This document shows positions 56,720 to 64,000 of a stretch of 64,000 bases of DNA, piece after piece. The position numbers and the translations under genes were made by a program. Numbering within the stretch: the stretch's first letter is position 1; each line of letters begins with the position of its first letter. Source of the DNA: Heterohyrax brucei (Eukaryota; Chordata; Mammalia; Hyracoidea; Procaviidae); NCBI GenBank assembly GCA_028571685.1, contig CM053140.1, positions 152,567,701-152,631,700 of the forward strand. The letters run 5' to 3'. The notes below the pieces were generated by a model, which was not told the origin of the DNA, searched no databases, and saw only the letters and a list, made by a program, of their open reading frames with translations.

Positions 56720-58624
56720 CTCTAAGGAACCTCATACCATCAAGAAAGCTGTACAGAGAGCAGAGCACATCCTTTGGACCTCAGATTCCTGTGTCAAGAT
56801 GCTTTCAGACCAAAGAAAGACTCGTACAACACGAAGACCTTTTTCCAGAGCTGACAGAGACAGTGTGTTCCATCGGAGCCAGCACCTTCAATTGGGACTC
56901 CCAGACTACTGGATTGCATGAGACTGATGCAACACAAAGACCCTCCTCCAGAGCCAGCAGAGAAAGCTTTCCTCTGGCGTTGACACCCTGAATTTGGACT
57001 TTTAATCTACTGACTGTGACAAAATAAAGTTTCTCTTTTTAAAGCCATCTACTCATGGCATTTCTGGTAGACCAGTATCAGATGAATAAGATAGGATTTG
57101 ATACAGAGAGTGGGGTTCTGCTCTAACAAATACCTAAAATGTAGAGGTGTTTTTGAAATTGTGCATGGATGAAGACTCAGAATGAACCATGGAGAACCGT
57201 TAACACCAATGAAAGCGCAGATGGTGACAACCAAGCAGAAGAGGACTAGCGACAGTAGCAATGACAGGAAGTGGCAGAATCAGGCTAATGCAAAACAGCA
57301 CTGAAGCTGACCCACAAAGTGAAAGAGCTGAGTGCCTGTGAACAGAGGTTTCCTCGTGGCTTCCAGGCACTTGAATTGGTAGAACTAGGCTTGCTGACCC
57401 ACAGAGCCAGAGAGCTGGGTGTCTGTGTGCAGGAGGTTTCCTGGCAGAGTGGGGTTCTCCCACACACTTGAATTGGTGGAGCTACAGAGCTTTGGAAAGT
57501 CTGTCTCAGCAGGTCGTATAGGGGTCTGAGATCTGGGCCATAAGGCCATAGGAAGCAGAAGCTGAAGAGACAAAGAACATGAGAAGCTGCGCTGCTTCAG
57601 TCTCACAAGTTATGGCCATGACCTCGAGTGCTTAAAAGGATGGAGCCATGGCTTCCCATGTTTTAAGGGTAGAACAGCCACTCAGTTGGGCTTAAGGTGT
57701 CCCTAAAGCCAAGGGAACAGAGTTGTGATTTTAGTGGGCCTGGAGGAGGAGCTATAGCATAAGACTGAGGAGCTTCCACTCAGAATCTGGAGAGTGTGAT
57801 TGGTACCTAGAGTCTGGAGGGCAGGATCATTGTGTAAACTATCTCAGAGAATGGGGGATTCTTTTCAAAGCTTTGATGCCTCCTGTAATGTGTTTTACTG
57901 ACTTGCTTGTTGCCTGTTTTGCCATCTTTCTCTGATTTGTAGTGGAAATCTCTACACTGTACATGCTTGTTCTGCCACTGTAGTTTGGAAGCAGATAACT
58001 TGTGTTCTAGATTTCACAGCTGAAGAGGAATATCTGTGTTTTGGACTTAGACTTGAGACTTTTGTTATGATGGGGTGAATATATTTTACATGTTGCAAAA
58101 ATGTGTTTTCTTAGAGAACAAGGAGTGGAATGTCATGGATTGAATTGTGTTCCACTAAAACATCTGTGCAACAATCTAGCTAGCCCACAATTCCAGGTAT
58201 TGTATGATGTCCTTCTTGTTGTAAATCCTGCCTCTGTGATGTTAATGGAGGTGGATATATAGCAGTTGTGTTGGCAGGGCAGGACTAAATGTTAAGATTG
58301 TTTTGTGCCTTAAGTCAATGTCTTAGGATATGTAGGAAAGAAGATAGCAGAGGGTTTTAGGGCCTTCCTACCACAGGAAGTAGTGCAGAGAGCTGAGTGC
58401 ATCCTTTGAAAAGGACTGGGATTATTATGCCTCAGAACCTTCTGGTCAAGGGAAAGATTAACAACAAACATCTCCCTCCAGATCTAGCAGAGAAAGCTTT
58501 CCCCTCTAGCTGACATCCTGAATTTGGACTTTTAGCCTACTGGACTATAACAAAATTAAATTTCTCTTTTCAAAGCCATCCACTTGTGGCATTTCTGTTA
58601 TAGCAGTACCAGATGACTAAGCCA
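56720..58624 (+). mobile_element. Two-LTR MaLR-like retrotransposon, 5' LTR truncated
   Basis: The partial 5' LTR (56720-57093) ends with AATAAAGTTTCTCTTTTTAA and GATGAATAAG. The internal region (57094-58130, about 1.04 kb) opens with GATTTGATACAGAGAGTGGG and shares order with the internal regions at 35601 and 3396. The 3' LTR is complete (58131-58624, TGTCATGGATTGAATTGTGT to ATGACTAAGCCA). A purine-rich stretch precedes the 3' LTR. No coding domain is visible. The 5' LTR contains an extra repeated stretch (GACTGATGCAACAC after GACTCGTACAACAC). Confidence 0.88.
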
Positions 58625-58804
58625 TGCATTAACAAAAAGAGCACTATGCATTTGAATAGTATATTGTCAATTAATCACTGCTAATTCTTTCGTATACACT
58701 TAATCTCAGTCTTCACCAGTATTTACTGACTGTTAAAATAGGCTGACCAGTTAGTGATCATGTAAGTCCACTCAATACACTGTGAGTTTCACCATAGGGA
58801 GTAT
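58625..58804. other. Short unassigned spacer
   Basis: No feature recognised. Confidence 0.4.
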
Positions 58805-59003
58805 AGAGACCCCTGGTTGTGCAATGGTGAAGCACTCAGATGTTAAGTGAAAAGTCAGCGGTTTGAACCTGCCAGGTGGTAAAAGAGAGAAAGATGTAGC
58901 AGTCTGCTTCTGTAAAGATTCATAGTCTTGGAAACCATAAGAGCCATTTCTACTCTGTCCTATGAGTTTGCTGGAATAAAAATCAACTGGATTACAACAG
59001 GTA
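58805..59003 (+). repeat. AfroSINE, longer subfamily
   Basis: Plus-strand full copy: ACCCCTGGTTGTGCAATGGT head, CAGCGGTTTGAACCTGCCAG, the extra AGAGAGAAAGATGTAGCAGT segment with CTTCTGTAAAGATTCATAGT, then CTTGGAAACCATAAGAGCCA and a decayed tail. Confidence 0.9.
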
Positions 59004-59074
59004 CAAGGACGTAAGTACAGGATCAATGTATGGTTAAGCACTTCACTACTATCCAAAAGTTTTCACATAGCCTA

Positions 59075-59207
59075 GGCATTCTACTGGAGAAAGACCTGAC
59101 AATTGGCTTCTACAGATATTATAGTAAAGAAAACCTTATGGGGCAGTTCTACTCTGGCACATGATATCCCTATGAATCAAGAATGATTGAACAGACCCTA
59201 CTAATAG
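59075..59207 (+). repeat. AfroSINE 3' part, longer subfamily
   Basis: GGAGAAAGACCTGACAATTG, TTATGGGGCAGTTCTACTCT and ATCCCTATGAATCAAGAATG, ending in ACCCTACTAATAGCAATAG. Head missing. Confidence 0.8.
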
Positions 59208-59299
59208 CAATAGAACAGCACTGATCCTGAGATTAAAAAATATGTTAACTGTCGAGCAAAACTACATTTATTTGATTCCTAGTTACACAAATTATTGCT

Positions 59300-59480
59300 G
59301 TTTCTTTTGGTAGAGTACTTACTCCTTTATTTTTCTTACCAGCATGTGAAAAATGAGTATAATAGTAATAGTGGCAGAATAACAGTTCTTACCTCAAAGA
59401 GTTCTCACATAAGATTAGCTAATACATACAAGTAATTTAGAACATGCCTAGCATGCAGTCATTAAAGTGTTAGATATGTT
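59300..59480 (+). repeat. MIR SINE
   Basis: GTGAAAAATGAGTATAATAG, TTCTTACCTCAAAGAGTTCT, AGCTAATACATACAAGTAAT and ACATGCCTAGCATGCAGTCA keep the MIR 3' half order. Confidence 0.75.
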
Positions 59481-60605
59481 TAAATATCCTTAAAAAATAC
59501 ACCTCAACCATTCACTAACTTAAATGCTAGCTATTTTTCCAAGATAAAAGAGAATAGATAATGTGTCTGGGTAACATTAGTCATGAATACTTCTTAATTT
59601 TTTATTGAACAGATCTCACTTAAAATGATTAACTTCTTTGGTTGTCATTAAAATATTTTTTAAAGTACTAGGCTCTTTAAAACAAATAAAATGTAAAGGT
59701 TTCCATTAAAAAAAAAGGAGAGCATGTTTTTCAAGCAAGGTTGCAGTGTTCTTGAAGAAAATCTGCTACATAAGCACTATACCAAAATTTTGCTCTATAC
59801 ATGACCTAGTTATCATAGCCATTTTCTTTTAAACTCTCATTTACAGTATGCCACAGATACAACCCAGCTTTTTTTTGTAACTGAACTACAGCTTGTCATA
59901 CCCCGAGGCAAAAAAGCAGGTCGCTTGCTCTCAATCTCATCTCTCCTTCTTTCAGGATTATTTATTTCTTCTTTCTAAATCCTATGTCTATAAAGAATTT
60001 GAAACTCTTTCTTAGAGGACAAACAACTTTTAAACCTGAATTAGTGTGTTTTCCATTCAACGGTACGAAAATATGAAATCATATAAAATGCCAGAAACAT
60101 ACTGTCTACCCAACCTAAGATGTAATGCATTGTAGTATTATCAATTGATCAATATGTTCCATTATACGTAGCAAATCTATGTCAGTCCTAAATTAAGTAG
60201 TTTGCCATTATAAACTTCTAGTACTTATTTTATTAAATAACTATATTAAGAAATATTTACCATTTATATATCAGATGAAGGATTTGCACCCCCAAATTTC
60301 CCACACATACTAAGAAAAATACATGTAAAAATACATGTAGAAATAGATTAAAATACAAGAATATATACTGTAAGCATAGAAAATATGAATGTAATTAAGT
60401 GGAAAAATAAGACCCAAACCACCAGACATGGATCAAATGCAAAATGAAAGATTTTTATATCATTTGACAATATTTAGGTTGTCACAACTTTATACAGCAT
60501 TAATATCAATAGTAAGATAGAATGTGACTGATAGAAATTTCTATGACTAGAGGAGATATATTTATCTCAAACATTTAAAAAAACAAATTTTAAAAGCCTA
60601 AAAAA
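59481..60605. other. Unassigned AT-rich DNA
   Basis: No gene or repeat recognised; a short ATACATGTAAAA direct repeat lies near 60320-60340. Confidence 0.5.
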
Positions 60606-60826
60606 TCTGAAAGGAGGCTTAGGGGTGCAATGGTTAAGTTCTGGCCAGATAACTGAAAAGCTGCTGGTTAGAAACTACCCAGAAGCTGTGTAGGAGCAAG
60701 AACTGACAATGTGCACCCTTAACAGTTACAGCCTAGAGAACACCGTAGAACAGCTCTCAGTCACATGGGGTTCCTGTAACTCTAAATGGACTCAGCAGCA
60801 CCCAACAGCAATAACAACAGAAAACT
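60606..60826 (+). repeat. AfroSINE, older subfamily with RTE-like tail
   Basis: GCTTAGGGGTGCAATGGTTA head, AAAAGCTGCTGGTTAGAAAC, TTAACAGTTACAGCCTAGAG middle, CTCAGTCACATGGGG, then GGACTCAGCAGCACCCAACA and GCAATAACAACA. The end resembles the RTE copy B 3' end rather than the GGGTTT tail of the common SINEs. Confidence 0.82.
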
Positions 60827-61078
60827 TGAAGCACAGTCACCAAGGAGAGTGAACACGTTGTGAATTTCATTCATTTTAATGAATAGCATTCATTGCATAA
60901 AAGGAAAGATGATGCAGAGCTACCATGCTGTAGACAGTCTGCATACCAGAACACAGACTGTGAATCAACAGTTCCAAACGTTAAGTACATACTCTAGACA
61001 TGAGTAGTTGACATATGTGCTCTCACAAATGTGGATTAGAGATGACACATATAAAATTTACGTGCCATTAAAAAGTAC
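60827..61078. other. Unassigned sequence
   Basis: No feature recognised. Confidence 0.4.
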
Positions 61079-61234
61079 AAAGCCAAAACCACTGGGCTAA
61101 TTCTAACTCATAGCAACCCTGTATCACAGAACAGAATTACCCAATTGAATTTCCTAGGAGCAACTGTTGGATTTTAACTCCTGATCTTTTGGCTAGCAGT
61201 CACACTCTTAATCAATGTGACACCAAGGTTCAAT
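61079..61234 (-). repeat. AfroSINE
   Basis: Reverse complement: AAGCCAAAACCACTGGGCTA tail, CATAGCAACCCTGTATCACA, TCCTAGGAGCAACTGTTGGA, CTGATCTTTTGGCTAGCAGT and ATGTGACACCAAGGTTC head. Confidence 0.9.
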
Positions 61235-61248
61235 TAAAAGAATTGTAT

Positions 61249-61290
61249 CTATATCTGTATCTGCATCTGTATCTATATCCATATGCACAA
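61249..61290. repeat. TATCTG-type hexanucleotide repeat
   Basis: Six or seven TATCTR/ATCTGT units with substitutions. Confidence 0.8.
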
Positions 61291-61462
61291 TGCATAATAT
61301 TACAAAATTATATTTATATTTTTGATAATTATTTACATGTATGATGAAAGCATTTTAAACAGTGTATGAGAAGACTTTATATGAGCTTTTTAGTAGTTGT
61401 TGTCTCCAGTTAGGAGGTGGAGAAATCCATCAGGATTTCTAAGGTGTGTTGTTACCGTTAGA

Positions 61463-61820
61463 TGTTGTCCTGGATTGCATCGTGTCTCCTCAAAAATGTG
61501 TATGTCAATTTGGCTAGGTGATGATTCCTGGTATTGTGTGATATTCCTATATGTTGTAAGTCTTCCTTCTATGATATTAATGAGGGAGGATGGGCAGTGG
61601 TCATGTTAGTGAGATAGGACTCCAGTGTGTAAGATCGTATTATGTCTTGAGGCAATCTCTTGGGATATAAAGGAAAAGGAAGCAAGCAGAGAGGTGGAGA
61701 TCTTACACCACTAAGAAGCAGTGATAGGAGAAAAGAGCACATCCATTGTCCCTGGGGCCCTTGTGCCTCAGAAGCTCCCATTCCAGGGAAAGATTGAGGA
61801 CAAAGACCTTCCTTCAGAGC
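61463..61820 (+). mobile_element. MaLR-like LTR, 3'-truncated
   Basis: Starts TGTTGTCCTGGATTGCATCG and keeps CAATTTGGCTAGGTGATGAT, the TATA-like GGGATATAAAGGAAAAGG near 61662, and CCTTCCTTCAGAGCC, then jumps directly into minus-strand RTE sequence at about 61821. The polyadenylation region and 3' end are missing. Confidence 0.85.
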
Positions 61821-62857
61821 CTTTACTCCTGCTTTCATGGGTATTGATTGTAGATCCAAGTAAAATTAATCTTTGACAATATAAATCTTTTCTCTGTTTA
61901 TCATAATACTGTTTTCCGGAATAGTTGTGAGGATTTTGTTTTCTTTGTGTTGCAGTGTAATCCACACTGAAGGCTGTATTATTCAATCTTCATCAACAAA
62001 TTTTTCAAGTTCTCTTAACTTTTGGCAAGCAAGATTGTGTTATCTACATAACACAAGTTGTTAATGAGTCTTCGTCCGGTTCTAATGGTGCATTCTTCTT
62101 CATATAGTCCAGGTTATTATTTGCAGTATTATTTGCCCAGTCCATGTTATTTGCCCAGCATACAGTTTGAACAGATAATGATGAAAAGATACTAGCTACA
62201 CTGATGCACACATTTCCAACCTTTAAATGACTCGGTATCCCTTTGCTGTATTCTGAAGACTGACTCTATAAGTAAAGGTTAATTAGAAGCACAGTTAATT
62301 ATTTTTGAATTCACAGTCTTCAAAATGTTATCTGTAATTTGTTATGATCTATGTAGTCAGTGCCTTTGCAAAGTCAGTGAAACACAAGTAACATCTGTCT
62401 AATATTTTTTGCTCTCAATCAAGGTCCACTTTACACTAGCCGTTACATCCCTCTTTCTAAATCCTCTTGTGCATTGATTCTAAGTTCCAGCTGTCCTCTG
62501 TGGAAGTACTGCTGTAATCTCTTTTGTATCATCTTTAGCAGAATTTCAATTTCACATAATATTAATGACAATATTGTTTGATAATTTCAAAATTCTGTTG
62601 GATTGCCTTTATTTGGACTAGGCACAAATATGGATCACTTCCAGTTGATTGATCAGTTAGCTGTCTTCCAAATGTTTGTTGTAGATGTGTGAGCACATCA
62701 GTACAGAATTGGTTTGTTTAAACATCTGAACTGGTATTCCATCAGTTCCTGGAGCCTTGTTTTTTGCCAATGCTCTCAGTGTATCTTGGACTTCTTTCTT
62801 CACTAACATCAGTTCTTGATCATATGATACCACCTGAAATGGTTGAATGCCCATCAA
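61768..62857 (-). pseudogene. RTE reverse transcriptase/C-terminal pseudogene, copy D
   Basis: The frame at 62657-62857 reads VKKEVQDTLRALAKNKAPGT then DGIPVQMFKQTN, the KAPGTDGIP motif at the entrance of the RT domain. The frame ending near 61820 reads RLILLGSTINTHESRSKG, the RTE region after the polymerase. The body between is frameshifted. Confidence 0.85.
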
Positions 62858-64000
62858 TTCTTCTTAGTACTGTGGCTCTGTGTTTTCCTCCCATCTTCTT
62901 TTGATACTCTTCACTTAGTTCAATATTTTCCCCATGGAATTCTTCAATACTGAAAATTGAGACTTGAATTTTCTCCTCTATTTTTTCAGCTTGAGAAATA
63001 CCAAGTGTGTTCTTCCCTTTTAGTTTTCTTACACCAGATCTTTGAATGCCTCATTTTAACACCTTACTTCGTTTTTATCAGTTGCCCTTTGAAATCTTCT
63101 GGTCAGCTTTTCTACTTCATAATGTCTTTCATTCGCTTTAGATATTCTATGTGCAGGAACAAGTTTCAGAGTTATTGTGACATTCATTTTCATCCTTTTT
63201 TCTTTTCTTTTTTGGCTTTTAAATGATCTCTTCTTCTCTTAATGTATGATGTCCTTGATGTTATTCCACAACCCATCTGGTTTTTGGTCATTAGTGTTCA
63301 TTGCGTCAAATTTATTCTTGAGAGAATCTCTAAATTCATTTGGTGTCTTAGCCATCTAGTACTGTTTTAACAGAAATACCACAAGTGGATGGCTTTAAAA
63401 AGAAATATGTTATCTTGTCACAGTCCAGTAGGCTAAGCATCCAAATTCAGAGTGTCAACTCCAGGGGAAGTCTTCCACTGTTAGCTCTAGAGGAAGGACT
63501 GGAGTCCTTTCCAAAGGAAGTACTCTGCTCTTAGCACTGCTTTTTTGTGATATGAGGTCCCCAGCTCTCACTGCTGGTTTCTTTCTTTTGTATGTAGAGA
63601 GATTGCCTCAAGGTGCAACATAATCTTACACATTGCCCCACCAACACAACTGGCCCACCAACACAATTACCACTCTTCCTTCCACATTAACATCATAGAG
63701 ACAGGATTTACAGCTTGGAGAACCATCACGCAGTAGCAGGAATCATGGCCTAGGAAAGTGGCTATACATATTTTCAAGGAACACAATTCAGTCCTTGACA
63801 GGTAGGATATGGTCAATGTGGTATTTTTCTCTCTTAGACTTGTTATAATTTTCTTCAACTTGAATGTGATCTTAAATATGAACAATTGATGGTCTGTTCC
63901 ACAGTTGACCTATGGCTTAGTTCTGACTGATAATATTGAGCATCTCCATGGTCTCTTTCCACAGATGTAGTCAATTTGATTCCTCTGTATTCCATCTGGT
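61821..64000 (-). mobile_element. RTE/BovB-type LINE, copy D, runs off the window
   Basis: Minus strand. The left end falls inside the RTE C-terminal region (CATGGGTATTGATTGTAGAT, TCCAAGTAAAATTAATCTTT), followed by reverse transcriptase and the EN-RT linker (AGTTCCTGGAGCCTTGTTTT, CCCCATGGAATTCTTCAATA). After the LTR at 63344-63800 the linker and endonuclease end continue to the window edge (GATGGTCTGTTCCACAG, TCCACAGATGTAGTCAATTT). The 3' end is absent and the 5' end lies beyond the window. Confidence 0.9.
63344..63800 (-). mobile_element. MaLR-like solo LTR inside RTE copy D
   Basis: About 457 bp, from TGTCTTAGCCATCTAGTACT to AATTCAGTCCTTGACA. RTE sequence resumes on the right (GGTAGGATATGG). 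Flanks TTTGG and GGTAG are both consistent with a decayed GGTGG target but no longer match each other well. Confidence 0.88.

Noticed and set aside
1..64000. tRNA genes hinted at by B-box-like words
   Set aside because: All such matches are in SINE heads (AfroSINE, MIR), without an intact cloverleaf.

Overview
The window is a gene desert from a mammalian nuclear genome, built almost entirely from decayed transposable elements. No host protein-coding gene, tRNA, rRNA or CRISPR array can be supported. The lineage is suggested by three things: many short SINEs of the Afrotherian (AfroSINE) type, long RTE/BovB-type LINEs whose 3' end resembles that SINE tail, and an abundant MaLR-like LTR family that I recognise from elephant-type sequence. 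An afrotherian, most likely a proboscidean (elephant or close relative), fits best. This comes from pattern recognition, not a database search.

Layout. 0-9.5 kb: AT-rich DNA with ancient MIR/L2 pieces, several AfroSINEs, two unexplained local duplications (165 bp and about 200 bp) and an internal region plus partial LTR of a MaLR-like element (3.4-4.3 kb). 9.6-18.7 kb: minus-strand L1 sequence, with a 3' UTR, decayed ORF2 and ORF1 tail, then an LTR fragment, then two further 5'UTR+ORF1 units head to tail. 18.7-21.3 kb: unique DNA with MLT1-like and old L1 remnants. 21.3-25.0 kb: a second minus-strand L1, 5'-truncated, abutting half of a mariner transposon (25.0-25.66 kb). 27.5-33.0 kb: two head-to-tail plus-strand RTE copies, each interrupted by a minus-strand LTR, the second also by an AfroSINE. 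33.0-34.8 kb: an L1 3' UTR scrap and unique DNA. 34.97-39.58 kb: a minus-strand RTE split by a complete 1.86-kb two-LTR MaLR-like element with readable target duplication. 39.6-46.6 kb: unique DNA with SINE, MIR, old L1 pieces and an unusual L1-LTR chimera ending in poly(A) (44.75-45.1 kb). 46.65-54.2 kb: an older near-full-length minus-strand L1 that also carries two ORF1 units in tandem. 54.2-61.4 kb: MLT2-like LTR, MER20, an inverted LTR abutting a second two-LTR MaLR-like element, SINEs and a MIR. 61.46-64.0 kb: LTR fragment, then a minus-strand RTE that runs off the window and carries another LTR.

How the parts relate. L1 and RTE are the two LINE engines; every copy seen here is broken by stops and frameshifts. 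The AfroSINE 3' end and the RTE 3' end share a recognisable core, which suggests the SINEs were copied by RTE enzymes; three 35-57 bp SINE/RTE tail-only pieces fit priming at the tail followed by extreme 5' truncation. The MaLR-like elements carry no coding capacity and would have depended on an ERVL-type helper. Their poly(A) signal appears to have been used in an L1-derived transcript to form the chimera at 44.75 kb. The most useful leads are the ORF1-duplicated L1 arrangements, the L1-LTR chimera, the tail-only insertions and the repeated nesting of LTRs inside RTE copies.
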